DNA of 30,054 nt from UBA2136 sp047635695 (GTDB lineage Bacteria > Pseudomonadota > Alphaproteobacteria > UBA2136): the NCBI GenBank assembly GCA_047635695.1, contig JBLILN010000020.1:1-30054 (forward strand), given 5' to 3'. Position 1 is the stretch's first letter. Each line of letters begins with the position of its first letter. The notes under the pieces are model-generated. The model saw nothing but the letters and a program-made list of their open reading frames with translations, made no database searches and was not told the origin of the DNA. Positions 1 to 9,391 of this stretch are shown one piece after another. The translations under genes were made by a program, and so were the position numbers.

Positions 1-658
1 TACCTGGAATGTTAAAAGGCTCACCACGTTTATATAAGTCACCAGCAGCATGTCGATCTTTCGCTGTACCCATACTGTAATGATTATTTTCAATAACATA
101 AAGAACAGGCAATTTCCAAAGAGATGCCATATTAAACGATTCAAACATCGCCCCAGAGTCAGAAGCACCATCACCGAAAAAGGCCATAGTTACGCGGTCT
201 TCGCCACGATATTTCGCTGCAAAAGCCATCCCTGTTGCCAATGGAACGTTACCACCAACAATACCATGGCCACCCCAGAAGTGTTTTTCTGGGTCAAACA
301 TGTGCATAGATCCGCCCTTGCCCTTAGAAATACCTGTACTACGCCCCATAAGCTCAGCCAAAATTTCTTCCATTGGGATACCACAAATAGCCGCATGTGC
401 ATGACAACGGTATGTCGTGATAAAGTCATCGCCCTCATTTGATGCAGCCTTAGCACCCGTTATAACTGCTTCTTGACCAATATAGAGATGGCAAAAACCA
501 CCCATCAATCCCTGTTGGTACATACTACCGACCTTTTCTTGAAAACGGCGAAGCGTAATCATTGTTTCATATTTCTCGAGAAGGTCTTCTTTAGTAAATT
601 GATTGTGCAAAGATTTAATTAAATTAAATTTCTTTATTGCGGCAGGTTTGGCAGCCAT
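1..658 (-). CDS. pdhA: Pyruvate dehydrogenase E1 component, alpha subunit (5' part only)
   Basis: The reverse strand reads an uninterrupted frame from ATG at 658 to the window edge, about 219 residues, so roughly the last third of a usual 330-350 residue protein is missing. Seen: YIGQEA near 59-64, TYRCHAHA near 82-89, the phosphorylation-loop-like GKGGSMHMF near 113-121, and the thiamine diphosphate signature opening at GDGASDSG (162-169) and closing at ENN (190-192). In this family the subunit binds TPP with E1 beta and decarboxylates pyruvate, passing the acetyl group to the lipoyl E2. The separate alpha/beta E1 is typical of Alphaproteobacteria. AGAGGAAA just upstream of the ATG supports the start. 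pdhB would be expected next, beyond position 1. Assignment is firm; other 2-oxo-acid dehydrogenase E1 alphas (acetoin, branched-chain) are less likely given the overall motif match. Confidence 0.93.
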   Translation of the reverse strand, partial: MAAKPAAIKKFNLIKSLHNQFTKEDLLEKYETMITLRRFQEKVGSMYQQGLMGGFCHLYIGQEAVITGAKAASNEGDDFITTYRCHAHAAICGIPMEEILAELMGRSTGISKGKGGSMHMFDPEKHFWGGHGIVGGNVPLATGMAFAAKYRGEDRVTMAFFGDGASDSGAMFESFNMASLWKLPVLYVIENNHYSMGTAKDRHAAGDLYKRGEPFNIPG

Positions 659-909
659 ATTATTTCCTCTTTTAATTAACCCATAGAATTTAACCCAAAA
701 GCATGCCTTCGGCAAGAGAAAGCGACACTTCTCATGACAAACAGAAGAATACCTGCAATAAAAAAAGCGCACGACTTAAAAATTCGCAATATCAATCTAT
801 AAAAAACAAGATATATATAGTAAAAAAACAGCATATATCGTTTACTTTAATCTCACCGCGTGAGATGCTTATTGACAAACTAACAAATTGAGCAGCTAAC
901 AATAAAAAA
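659..909. other. Divergent intergenic region between pdhA and the YfiR-like gene
   Basis: About 250 AT-rich bases separate two divergently transcribed genes, so promoters for both must lie here, but none stands out strongly. A short perfect inverted repeat, TCTCAC-cgc-GTGAGA at 851-865, lies 45 bases before the YfiR-like start, and TTGACA occurs at 872-877 without a convincing -10 partner. A 62-codon open frame at 703-891 lacks a ribosome binding site and has a lysine/serine-rich composition expected of random AT-rich DNA, so I do not call it a gene. Confidence 0.4.
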
Positions 910-1479
910 ATGAGTTTTTTATACACCCACCTTACAAAAACACCATTTGGAAGAATTTATCATATTCTATTCATACTCCTATGCCTAGCAGTAACACCCT
1001 TAAGCCACTTAAATGCACAAGACAAGTCAGAGAGCCTTAAGGCTGTATTCCTTTATAATTTGCTTAATTATATCACCTGGCCAGACGACAAAGATAACAT
1101 CACACAAAAACTATGTATATTAGGCGAAAACCCCTTTGGCAATGCACTTGCACATATAAAAACAAAGGCAAAGAATAGAGAACATAAAATTACAACAAAC
1201 TTTATTCCGCTTAAAGTAAATACCGCTATAGGGCCTGTAGATAATTGTCATATGTTATACATAACGGCAGCAGGACAAAAAACTTTTAATGCAAATATCA
1301 AAACTTTTGAAGAAAACAACATCCTTACAGTAAGCGATATTAAAGGCTTTAGTAAAAAAGGGGCTATAGAATTAAAGCGTGCGCATAATAAAATTATTTT
1401 AATAATCAATAAAAGAAATTTGGAAAAATTAAACCTCAAAGCAAGCTCGAAATTATTAAGAATAGCTAAGGTTATATAA
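910..1479 (+). CDS. YfiR-like (DUF4154) periplasmic regulator
   Basis: A 189-residue protein with an N-terminal hydrophobic stretch (about residues 17-36) ending in a signal-peptidase-like LNAQ, so probably secreted to the periplasm. After it come family hallmarks: AVFLYNLLNYITWP near 45-58, a CILGENPFG segment, a conserved DNCHMLYI, and the C-terminal NILTVSDIKGF...GAIEL region. YfiR-type proteins sit in the periplasm and restrain a partner membrane protein with a CHASE8 sensor domain, classically the diguanylate cyclase YfiN. Here the stop overlaps the start of a CHASE8-type hybrid kinase by one base (TAATG), so I infer that this protein controls the kinase. The ribosome binding site is poor. 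Family assignment is good; the ligand or stress sensed is unknown. Confidence 0.82.
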   Translation: MSFLYTHLTKTPFGRIYHILFILLCLAVTPLSHLNAQDKSESLKAVFLYNLLNYITWPDDKDNITQKLCILGENPFGNALAHIKTKAKNREHKITTNFIPLKVNTAIGPVDNCHMLYITAAGQKTFNANIKTFEENNILTVSDIKGFSKKGAIELKRAHNKIILIINKRNLEKLNLKASSKLLRIAKVI

Positions 1480-3752
1480 TGAAATTAGTTAAAAAAGCAC
1501 GTTCCATTAAATTAAAAATTTTGCAAATTATTTTAGGCGTATGCGCACTAACACTTGTTATTGCGGCAATATTACAAATTTCTTTAGCCACATACTTTAG
1601 CCAAGAAAAGCTGATTCAAAATTTATCAATTACAGCAAAAACAATTGCCCTTCAAAGTACGGCTGCCATAGAATTTTTAGATGAAGATGCAGCAAATGAG
1701 CTACTGTCAACGCTCCAATTAAATAAAAACATTAAATCTGCCTGTCTATATAACGAAAAAAACGTGTTATTGGCATCGTATTTAATAGAAAGGCACAAAT
1801 GCAACTACAACCCTAAAAACGTTAGTGAATCATCTATATTCCCGAAAGAGACGACGACCATTGAACATATTGAATCCCATGGAGAACATATTGGTGACCT
1901 TGTCTTAACAATGTCTTTAGAAGAAGTTTATAACTATATAAAGCAAGTGCTTTTGCTTAATATCATTATCTTTTTAATCCTTATAACCGTGGCATATTGG
2001 CTTGCACTAAAACTACAAAACCGCATAACAAAACCTATACAATCCCTTGCATTACTCATACAAAAAGTATCGAACACCGGGGACTATAGCCTACGCGCAA
2101 AACATGAATCACGAGATGAGGTCGGAGTCCTTACCCACGGCTTCAACGAAATGCTTTCACTAACAGAAGAACACAATATAAATATTGAAAAATCTAGGAA
2201 TGCCGCAGAGCATGCCAATAAAGTTAAAACAGAATTTTTGGCCAATATGAGCCATGAACTCAGAACACCTTTAAACGGTATTATAGGCACATCTGAACTT
2301 TTGATGAGCATGGACCTTAATCTACAGCAGAAAGACCTCGCTTATATTATATATAAGTCTGGGAAGACTTTACTTGCCATTATAAATGACATTTTGGATA
2401 TTGCAAAAATTGAAGCTGGTGAGCTCTTACTTGAGCCATTAGCCATTAGCATAGAAGAAATCATTATGGATGTGGCCAATACATTCAATACAACTGCCAT
2501 AAACAAAGGTATTCAACTTTACACGAACATATCCCACAACGTCCCTAACAATGCAGTTGGCGACCCAATTCGCATCCGACAAATTATCTTAAACCTTGTT
2601 AGTAATGCCATTAAATTTACTGAGGAAGGCTATGTACTTATTCATGTGGATTACAAAGATGGGTCCTATATATTTTCCATAAAAGATACTGGTATCGGTA
2701 TCGCCAGCACTGAGCATGAAAAAATATTTACACGATTTTCTCAAGAAGACAATAGCACCACAAGAAGATTTGGGGGTACAGGTCTCGGCCTAGCTATCTG
2801 TCGAGAATTAATAAACCTTATGGGTGGTAAGTTAGATATTCATAGTAAGAAATGGAGTGGGTCGACCTTTACTGTTATTGTGGAATTAGAGCATAAAGCG
2901 AATGATATAGTGAAAGGCCATAAAGACAAGACTGATAACAAAAAGGCACTTATCATTAACCATATAGAGTTATCTTCTTCTTTATATGAGACTCATTTAA
3001 AGGAATTAGGCATTCAAAGCACTGTTATAAGTAGCCTTGAAGAAGCTATAACATTAGCTCATAAAGTGAAGTCACAATACGACTTTATCCTTATTGAGGC
3101 ATCCGCAGAGATTAATATAAGCCCAGAACAAATCAAAAACCTTATAGAAGCAAAAGCAAATCACAACGCATATGTTATCATTACAACTGCTTGCAACAAC
3201 CCCCTAGGTCTAAAAGATCTAAAAAGGATGCAGGCAAACGCATATATCAACAGGCCATTCTACAAAGCATCTATAAAAAGCATATTAGATCGATTGATAG
3301 ATGAAGGCCATAGCGCGACTAAAAGCAATATTTTATTTTCCCACCATGTGTCTCAGACATCTCTACCTGCAAAACCTACAAAATCTGAACAAAAGCTAAA
3401 AATTCTTATTGCGGAAGACGACCTCATAAACCAACTTCTCATTACGAAGATATTAAATCGTATGGGACATGATACTGTCATCGCAGAGAATGGCGCCATT
3501 GCCGTTGCCAAGTTCAAAGAAAACAAGTTCGATTATATTTTAATGGACATGCAAATGCCTATTATGGACGGCGTAGAGGCGACCCAAGAGATACGAAAAT
3601 ACGAAGAAGCGCACAACAAACCTAGAACAAAAATTATAGCACTTACTGCAAATGCCCTTAAAGACCACCATAAAATGTGTTTAGAGGCAGGTATGGATGA
3701 TTACTATACAAAACCTATTACGCTTGCAAAGATCGAGAATATGATTGTTTAA
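1479..3752 (+). CDS. CHASE8-HAMP hybrid sensor histidine kinase with one degenerate and one intact receiver
   Basis: 757 residues. Membrane helix at about 16-36, periplasmic CHASE8-like domain about 40-150, second helix about 156-176, HAMP about 177-230, HisKA with SHELRTPLNG and phospho-acceptor His259, HATPase with N-box near 372-376, DTGIGI at 403-408 and GGTGLGLAI at 432-440. Residues about 488-607 look like a decayed receiver: the acidic pair is absent and the phospho-Asp position reads Glu. The last domain (639-757) is an intact receiver with Asp690 and Lys745. No Hpt domain follows, so a separate phosphotransfer protein is expected. It overlaps the YfiR-like gene by one base, which suggests that periplasmic protein gates the sensor. 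Output unknown; no DNA-binding or cyclic-di-GMP domain is present. Confidence 0.9.
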   Translation: MKLVKKARSIKLKILQIILGVCALTLVIAAILQISLATYFSQEKLIQNLSITAKTIALQSTAAIEFLDEDAANELLSTLQLNKNIKSACLYNEKNVLLASYLIERHKCNYNPKNVSESSIFPKETTTIEHIESHGEHIGDLVLTMSLEEVYNYIKQVLLLNIIIFLILITVAYWLALKLQNRITKPIQSLALLIQKVSNTGDYSLRAKHESRDEVGVLTHGFNEMLSLTEEHNINIEKSRNAAEHANKVKTEFLANMSHELRTPLNGIIGTSELLMSMDLNLQQKDLAYIIYKSGKTLLAIINDILDIAKIEAGELLLEPLAISIEEIIMDVANTFNTTAINKGIQLYTNISHNVPNNAVGDPIRIRQIILNLVSNAIKFTEEGYVLIHVDYKDGSYIFSIKDTGIGIASTEHEKIFTRFSQEDNSTTRRFGGTGLGLAICRELINLMGGKLDIHSKKWSGSTFTVIVELEHKANDIVKGHKDKTDNKKALIINHIELSSSLYETHLKELGIQSTVISSLEEAITLAHKVKSQYDFILIEASAEINISPEQIKNLIEAKANHNAYVIITTACNNPLGLKDLKRMQANAYINRPFYKASIKSILDRLIDEGHSATKSNILFSHHVSQTSLPAKPTKSEQKLKILIAEDDLINQLLITKILNRMGHDTVIAENGAIAVAKFKENKFDYILMDMQMPIMDGVEATQEIRKYEEAHNKPRTKIIALTANALKDHHKMCLEAGMDDYYTKPITLAKIENMIV

Positions 3753-3806
3753 AAAACTAGTCACATAAAAAATAGTGTTAAATAATACGATTAGGTACCC
3801 ACAATT

Positions 3807-5660
3807 TTATTGTTCTGACTCTACGTCAGCAACATTACCACCTAAATATTTAAAAAGCGCTATACGTATAGTTTCAATATCAAATGGCTTAGATATGAAA
3901 TCATCCATACCCGATGCCATACATATTTCTTTGCTATTTTTATACTGGTACGCGGTAACGGCAATTATTGGTATTTTTGATCTTTTATCACTTAATTGGC
4001 GAATTTCTTTGGTGGCCTCTATACCGTCTTTATTTGGCATCATAACGTCCATAAATATTAAATCATGCCCTTCTAATTTGTTAAGCGCATCGTCACCGTC
4101 CTTGGCGAGCGTAATATTATGCCCCATTGTTACTAACATTTTTTTAAGTAACATCCTGTTCAAAGGATCATCATCAGCAACTAAAATATTTTTTTCTGTT
4201 AGAGCGGCTTTAGTGCCTGGCAACTGTTGCGCAGGCTCAGGTGTTATTGAATCACTATTTGTATAAACAGGTATAGTGAAGTAAAAGATAGAACCCTTAC
4301 CTTTTTCGCTTTCAACTTTGAGCTCACCATTCATAAGCTTTACCATCTGTTGGGAGACTGCAAGCCCTAGGCCTGTCCCACCGTATTTACGGTTAATACC
4401 TTCATCTTCTTGTGTAAAAGGTTCGAATATCTTATTCTTTTGAAATTCATCCGATACCCCTTCCCCTGTATCTGTTACGGCAACATACAAATTTACAAAA
4501 TTAACACCAACGCTCTCAACTTTAAGCGTTATTGTTATAACTCCTTTCTTTGTAAATTTGTTCGCATTACTAAGTAAGTTAAACATAATTTGCTCAAATC
4601 TAATATCATCCAATAAAACATCGTCGGGCAAATTCGCGTCTATATCAACATGAAGTTTGTTTTCATTTTTTGTTAACAATAACGCAATAGAAATAGCAAT
4701 TTTATCTACAAAGGCTTTTAGATTAATTTTTTGTGGTGATAGCTTTATTTCGTTGTCACTTGCACTCGAAAAATCTAACACTTCATTAACCAGACGAGTC
4801 ATATTTGTTGAAAGATCATCAATACGTCTCATAGATTCCCTTGTTGCCCCCTCTGGTAAATCCTCAAGCAGAATTTTTGTAAAGCCGCTAATGCCATGCA
4901 GCGGCGTGCGCAATTCATGTGTAACCCGTGCCAAGAAAAAATCTTTTTGTTTGTTGACCTCTTCGGCTTTTTCCCTTGCTACACGCTCTAGCTGAATAAT
5001 TTTATAAGCATTATTTTTAAAAATATCTGCCGCTTGAGCAAGCTTACCTACTTCATCTTCCCTGTTAATATAAGGAATTTCCTCTTCAAGATCACCAGCT
5101 GCAATTCTTGTTAAATTATTCGATATAATTTTCAGTGGTTTCGAGATGAGGCGATCGATCGTCATATAAATAAATATGCACAGAGAAACAAATAGCATTA
5201 GTTGGAAAGATAATTTCTTTAATAGATTTTTATAAATAAAATTATCTAATATTTCATAACTCGCCTCGTAAACAATTTTACCTAAATAAATATCTTCATT
5301 TGGTATATTTGCATAAATATCTTTCGATACAGTCAAACGCTTATGATAAATGTCGTTTTTATCTACCGATCTCATGGCGATAATACGATTATTTTCATCG
5401 TAAAAGGTTGCTTTTGAAAATTCGGGTACCGTTTGAAAACCATCTAAAATATAATGAAGTGCCTGAAAGTCTAGTGTCCAATAATGCTTTGTTGCGGCAA
5501 TTAACTGTGATTCTATCAATCGCTGAGAAGAAATTTCTAAATTTTCCTTCTCAATTTTAATCATATTCTGTAGGTTTTGCAATAAACTATAGCCGTTAAA
5601 TATGAGCACAGTCATAACAATTGTCAGTATAGACTTTGTCTTTAAATCATTAAACCTCAC
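3807..5660 (-). CDS. Membrane hybrid sensor histidine kinase with C-terminal receiver
   Basis: 617 residues. An N-terminal helix (about 10-27), an extracytoplasmic sensor of about 115 residues of no recognised type, a second helix (about 150-168), a HAMP domain (about 170-222), then HisKA with THELRTPLHG (His248), an HATPase with DTGEGV (397-402) and GGTGLGLAV (427-435), and a receiver at about 490-605 with Asp538, Thr569 and Lys591. It is convergent with the YfiR-linked kinase, only 54 bases apart, with no clear terminator hairpin between them. Two hybrid kinases tail to tail may share phosphotransfer partners, which is an inference. ATG at 5660 follows no strong ribosome binding site. Confidence 0.9.
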   Translation of the reverse strand: MRFNDLKTKSILTIVMTVLIFNGYSLLQNLQNMIKIEKENLEISSQRLIESQLIAATKHYWTLDFQALHYILDGFQTVPEFSKATFYDENNRIIAMRSVDKNDIYHKRLTVSKDIYANIPNEDIYLGKIVYEASYEILDNFIYKNLLKKLSFQLMLFVSLCIFIYMTIDRLISKPLKIISNNLTRIAAGDLEEEIPYINREDEVGKLAQAADIFKNNAYKIIQLERVAREKAEEVNKQKDFFLARVTHELRTPLHGISGFTKILLEDLPEGATRESMRRIDDLSTNMTRLVNEVLDFSSASDNEIKLSPQKINLKAFVDKIAISIALLLTKNENKLHVDIDANLPDDVLLDDIRFEQIMFNLLSNANKFTKKGVITITLKVESVGVNFVNLYVAVTDTGEGVSDEFQKNKIFEPFTQEDEGINRKYGGTGLGLAVSQQMVKLMNGELKVESEKGKGSIFYFTIPVYTNSDSITPEPAQQLPGTKAALTEKNILVADDDPLNRMLLKKMLVTMGHNITLAKDGDDALNKLEGHDLIFMDVMMPNKDGIEATKEIRQLSDKRSKIPIIAVTAYQYKNSKEICMASGMDDFISKPFDIETIRIALFKYLGGNVADVESEQ

Positions 5661-6199
5661 TAATATTAAGCCCTTATATTTCTGCTAGTTTTTATATTTA
5701 CATTATATATTATTGGTTGTTCGTAACTTTAGTTTCAATATCCATTTAGTGGTGCTTCATCACAAAAAACTATCTTATTTACGATATTGTCATTAAACGA
5801 GCTCTTTTTTATTCAAGGCTAAAGTAACAGCAAAACTATAGCTATCTATCACCAATTTACACATCATATCATGTACAAAGGAAGAAATAGAGAAGTAAAC
5901 ACCATAATCTATATGAACTGGTAAGAACTTTGAATAAATACATCAAAAATATACCAATACTTATCCATAGCTTGTAGTACAGTCATACATATAAACAACA
6001 CCCTTTATTTAATTAGGCATGCTTATAGGTAAACAGCTTGTTACATGTAAATCGTTCTCTGCTTACTAAAAAATAACAAAAAAACTGTTTTTTTTCTTAT
6101 ATCAATATATCTCTTAAGTATAAAATTCACTTTACCATCAAAATACTGTAAGTATATACTTGTAATTGCAAAAACAAGAAACAGGCGCACATTATATAA
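5661..6199. other. Long non-coding gap with promoter for the antiporter
   Basis: 539 AT-rich bases between the divergently transcribed hybrid kinase and antiporter. No coding frame with a credible start or composition was found, and no tRNA-like cloverleaf. Upstream promoters of both neighbours must lie here. The only structured element noted is the 12-base palindrome AAGTATATACTT at 6150-6161. Confidence 0.5.
6131..6160 (+). promoter_or_regulatory. Candidate sigma-70 promoter of the Kef-type antiporter
   Basis: TTTACC at 6131-6136 and TATACT at 6155-6160 with an 18-base spacer form a plausible -35/-10 pair, 40 bases before the antiporter ATG. The -10 lies inside the palindrome AAGTATATACTT, which could be an operator. 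Read by eye only; AT-rich DNA gives many chance matches. Confidence 0.35.
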
Positions 6200-7777
6200 A
6201 TGGATTTTTTATGGATATTCGTTGCTTTTAGTCTGGGCTTTATAGCTCAGCTTATTCGTCTCCCGCCCTTACTGGGTTACCTTGTTGCAGGCTTTGCTCT
6301 CCATGCCCTAGGTGTTGAACCTACACCTCACCTCCAAACTCTCGCAGAATTAGGTGTTACACTACTTTTATTTACAGTAGGCCTTAAACTTGATATCCAA
6401 AAAACGCTCAAACCAGAAATTCTTATCAGCACATTTGGTCATATGGCCATTTTTTTAACTATCTCTATAACCGCATTTACAATTTTAGGAAATTTAAGTC
6501 TCGTTTACTTCGAAGGTATCGACTTTAAAACGACCGCAATAATATGCTTTGCTTTAAGTTTTAGCAGTACCGTCGTGTCTGTAAAAGCATTAGAAGAAAA
6601 AGGTGAAATGCTCACAAGTCATGGGCAACTTGTATTGAGTGTTTTAGTATTGCAGGATATTGCCGCTGTCGTATTCCTTTCATCCACAGCAGAAAACTTA
6701 CCTTCTATTTATGCTATCGCTTTACTAGGGTTACCCTTTTTAACACCTTTATTCAACACTATATTGAAACATTCCGGTCATGGCGAAATATTAGCTCTTG
6801 CAGGGTTCTTTATGGCATTTTTAGGTGCTTGGCTATTTGAATCCCTTGGCTTGAAAGCCGACCTAGGCGCACTGGCGTTTGGCATCATGTTAAGCCGTCA
6901 CTATAAAGCTATCCCCCTTGCTAAAGCATTACTACATTTTAAAGATATCTTTTTAATTGGCTTCTTTCTTTCTATCGGTTTTTACGCATTACCGACATGG
7001 GATATGTTTATTGTCGCGGCGCTTATGACATTATCACTACCCATTAAAGGTGGTTTATTTTTCATACTCTTTACGAAGCTTAGGCTACGAGGCAGAACAG
7101 CATTTTTATCTTCAGCAGAGCTTACAAATTACAGTGAGTTCGGCCTCATCGTTATATTTATGAGTATACAGCAAGACCTTATTTCAAAGGATTGGTTAGT
7201 CATCATCAGCCTTTCAACCGCCCTTTCATTTATGATCTCAAGTATTCTTAATAAAAGTACACATACGTTTTATACTAAATGGAAAACGGGGATAAAGAGA
7301 TTTGAGTGCTCATCGGTCTTACTTAAGGACACGTACGAGTCTCCCAAAGATGCAAAAACGCTTATTGTTGGCATGGGGCGTGTTGGCTCAGGCGCCTACG
7401 AAGCTGCAATTAAAGAAAGTAACGGCAAAGTGTGTGGCGTTGATTTTAATGTCAAAAAAATCAACTATCAAAGGTCGCTGGGTAGAAATGTCATTCGCGC
7501 CGATGTAGAAGACCCTGATTTTTGGGAACATATCAACATAGAAAAAATTAAATATATAATGTTAGCCCTTCCTTCTGCGTACGATGTGATTGAAACGGTT
7601 AAACTTCTTAAGATATATAAATTTAAAGGTAAAATCACAAGTATTGCTAAATTCGAAGACGATCACCAAAAGCTTATCGATGCTGGCCTTGACACCGTAT
7701 TTAATTTTTATTCAGAGGCAGGTGTCGGCCTAGCCGAAGAAACATTCAGAGAAATATCTAAGGTATCAAAGGTATAA
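6200..7777 (+). CDS. Kef-type (CPA2) monovalent cation:proton antiporter with TrkA-N domain
   Basis: 525 residues. The first 350 or so are a run of hydrophobic helices typical of the CPA2 family, including PPLLGYLVAG near 22-31, LLLFTVGL near 55-62 and the conserved QD pair LQDIAAVVF (Asp153) expected in the ion-binding core. The cytoplasmic C-terminus from about 385 is a TrkA-N/RCK nucleotide-binding domain with a Rossmann loop GMGRVGSG (391-398) followed by VDFN at the end of the second strand. Such proteins exchange K+ (or Na+) for H+ across the inner membrane, often gated by NAD(H) or glutathione adducts. It ends 27 bases from the convergent oxyR; a role in electrophile or peroxide stress is suggested by position only. 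No KefF/KefG-like partner is nearby. Confidence 0.9.
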   Translation: MDFLWIFVAFSLGFIAQLIRLPPLLGYLVAGFALHALGVEPTPHLQTLAELGVTLLLFTVGLKLDIQKTLKPEILISTFGHMAIFLTISITAFTILGNLSLVYFEGIDFKTTAIICFALSFSSTVVSVKALEEKGEMLTSHGQLVLSVLVLQDIAAVVFLSSTAENLPSIYAIALLGLPFLTPLFNTILKHSGHGEILALAGFFMAFLGAWLFESLGLKADLGALAFGIMLSRHYKAIPLAKALLHFKDIFLIGFFLSIGFYALPTWDMFIVAALMTLSLPIKGGLFFILFTKLRLRGRTAFLSSAELTNYSEFGLIVIFMSIQQDLISKDWLVIISLSTALSFMISSILNKSTHTFYTKWKTGIKRFECSSVLLKDTYESPKDAKTLIVGMGRVGSGAYEAAIKESNGKVCGVDFNVKKINYQRSLGRNVIRADVEDPDFWEHINIEKIKYIMLALPSAYDVIETVKLLKIYKFKGKITSIAKFEDDHQKLIDAGLDTVFNFYSEAGVGLAEETFREISKVSKV

Positions 7778-7804
7778 TTTAGAGCGTCGTCATTGCGTCT
7801 CATT

Positions 7805-8677
7805 TTATTTTAAGCTCAATAAATTTCTATATATTTCTAAAATACATTCACGGCGCACACTTGTTTTACGCCAAACAAAAGATATAGTCCTTGAAGGTAC
7901 TGGTCGACTAAACGGAATATAAACTATATTTTTATTTTTTTGGACTGCAATTTTAGGAATAAGCGTTATCCCTACACCTGCACCAACCATCTGCCTTAAA
8001 GTTTCTAGGCTTGTGGCTTGAAAGTCTTGCCTTGTGCATGATCCTGTCAACGCGCAAACCTCTAGGGCTTGATCACGCAAACAATGGCCATCTTTCAATA
8101 ACAATAAACATTCATCCTTTAAATCTTTGTAGCACACTTCTTTTTTCTTGGCTAAATGATGAGAACTGGGTACCGCTAACAAAAAATCATCCGTAAAAAC
8201 TTCTTTTGATTCAAATTCTTTTTCGTGAATAGGGTTTGCCAGCAATGCACAATCAATATCGCCATCTTTAAGCTTAGTTATTAGCGTTTCTGTTTTATCT
8301 TCTACCAACAACAGCGTTAAATCTTTAAATTCATGAGAAATATGTGGGACGATTTTAGGTAAATAATATGGAGACAGTGTCGGAAATGCTCCAAGCTTTA
8401 ATTCACATGAAAAGGGGTTCAATGCGTTTTTTGCAATACTTTTTATTTCTAGCTCTATTTGAATAACTTGTTGTGCACACTCAATTATTTTTTCGCCAAC
8501 AGGTGTCGTCATAACACCTTTATTTGCACGTTCAAAAATAAGAACATCTAGTTCAGTCTCAATTTTTTTCACCTGCATACTCAAAGCAGGCTGACTCACA
8601 AAACATGCCTTAGCAGCTTGAGCAAAGTTTTTATATTTCGCCACTGCTGTTAAGTACTTTAAATCTCTTATATTCAC
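7805..8677 (-). CDS. oxyR: Hydrogen peroxide-sensing LysR-type regulator OxyR
   Basis: LysR-type protein with an N-terminal winged helix-turn-helix (SQPALSMQVKKIE near 28-40) and a C-terminal effector domain containing DGHCLRDQALEVC, the disulfide switch of OxyR. The frame opens at GTG 8686, but TAAGG at 8687-8690 touches that codon, whereas it sits about 9 bases before GTG 8677. Starting at 8677 gives MNIRDLKYL, matching known OxyR N-termini, and numbers the redox cysteines 199 and 208 exactly as in E. coli. Length is then 290 residues. It is divergent from ahpC-ahpD, the classic target set: oxidised OxyR activates peroxide defence genes. The 137-base divergent region should carry OxyR sites, but I could not identify a clear ATAG-N7-CTAT box. 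Confidence 0.93.
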   Translation of the reverse strand: MNIRDLKYLTAVAKYKNFAQAAKACFVSQPALSMQVKKIETELDVLIFERANKGVMTTPVGEKIIECAQQVIQIELEIKSIAKNALNPFSCELKLGAFPTLSPYYLPKIVPHISHEFKDLTLLLVEDKTETLITKLKDGDIDCALLANPIHEKEFESKEVFTDDFLLAVPSSHHLAKKKEVCYKDLKDECLLLLKDGHCLRDQALEVCALTGSCTRQDFQATSLETLRQMVGAGVGITLIPKIAVQKNKNIVYIPFSRPVPSRTISFVWRKTSVRRECILEIYRNLLSLK

Positions 8678-8814
8678 TAGATACACCTTAATTCAATAAA
8701 TAAAACTTATAGACTTAATAATATCAATATATTTTACATATAGCAAGAGACGTCCCATAATTTAAACACAAGATAAGAAATAAACATATAACCCAATAAT
8801 TAGGAGATTTACAA
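8678..8814. promoter_or_regulatory. oxyR-ahpC divergent control region
   Basis: The only DNA between the divergent oxyR and ahpC starts, so both promoters and any OxyR binding site lie here. The part around 8705-8745 is very AT-rich with ATAG-containing half-site-like strings but no unambiguous full OxyR consensus. TAGGAG at about 8801-8806 is the ahpC ribosome binding site. Confidence 0.55.
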
Positions 8815-9381
8815 ATGCTAGGTGTCGGACAGAAATTCCCAGACTACAAAGTAAAAGCAACAAGCGCAGCAAAGCTTAAAGATATACATATTGATAATGT
8901 GTTTATTGATATTAGCAACGAAACGTATAAAGGCAAATGGCAGGTAATATTCTTTTATCCAAAAGATTTTACATTTGTATGCCCAACAGAAATTGCAGCC
9001 TTTGGTGACCTTGTAGAAGAATTTGAAGATCGTGATACACAGGTTCTCGGTGGCAGCACAGACAGTGAATTTGTGCACTGGGCGTGGCGTAAGCATCAAG
9101 AGGAACTCACGGACTTACCATTCCCCTTACTTGCTGACGTAAAACGTGAACTGACCACAGCGCTCGGTATATTAGACGAAGCAGAAGGCGTTGCTCAGCG
9201 TGCAACCTACATAGTTGACCCTGATGGCATTATTCGCTTTGTGATGGTCAACGACCTAAATGTGGGCCGTAACCCTAAAGAAGTTTTGCGTGTTCTAGAT
9301 GCACTTCAAACAGAAGAGCTATGCCCATGTAACTGGAGCAAGGGTGATGAAACAATTGACCTTGAAGAAGCAAGCAAATAA
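8815..9381 (+). CDS. ahpC: AhpC-type peroxiredoxin (actinobacterial/AhpD-linked class)
   Basis: 188 residues, a full-length typical 2-Cys peroxiredoxin. Seen: the active-site FTFVCPTE with peroxidatic Cys56, and a C-terminal LCPCNW with Cys170 and Cys172. The paired C-terminal cysteines are the arrangement known from Mycobacterium AhpC, which is reduced by AhpD rather than by AhpF. Consistently, ahpD follows 56 bases downstream. The enzyme reduces H2O2, alkyl hydroperoxides and peroxynitrite in the cytoplasm. TAGGAG precedes the ATG by about 8 bases. Divergent oxyR implies peroxide induction. An intercistronic hairpin probably sets the ahpC:ahpD ratio. Confidence 0.94.
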   Translation: MLGVGQKFPDYKVKATSAAKLKDIHIDNVFIDISNETYKGKWQVIFFYPKDFTFVCPTEIAAFGDLVEEFEDRDTQVLGGSTDSEFVHWAWRKHQEELTDLPFPLLADVKRELTTALGILDEAEGVAQRATYIVDPDGIIRFVMVNDLNVGRNPKEVLRVLDALQTEELCPCNWSKGDETIDLEEASK

Positions 9382-9391
9382 TTAAACTATA

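Noticed and set aside
50..442. 130-codon plus-strand open frame
   Set aside because: It is the antisense shadow of pdhA, whose motifs are unmistakable on the other strand.
703..891. 62-codon open frame between pdhA and the YfiR-like gene
   Set aside because: No ribosome binding site, low-complexity Lys/Ser/Asn-rich translation, and it occupies the divergent promoter region.
3753..3806. Terminator between the two convergent hybrid kinases
   Set aside because: No stem longer than a few bases could be formed.
3775..4266. 163-codon plus-strand open frame
   Set aside because: It lies antisense to the receiver domain of the hybrid kinase and has no family features.
8687..8814. A specific OxyR binding box
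   Set aside because: Only partial ATAG-type half sites at imperfect spacing; in AT-rich DNA this is not strong enough to mark a site.
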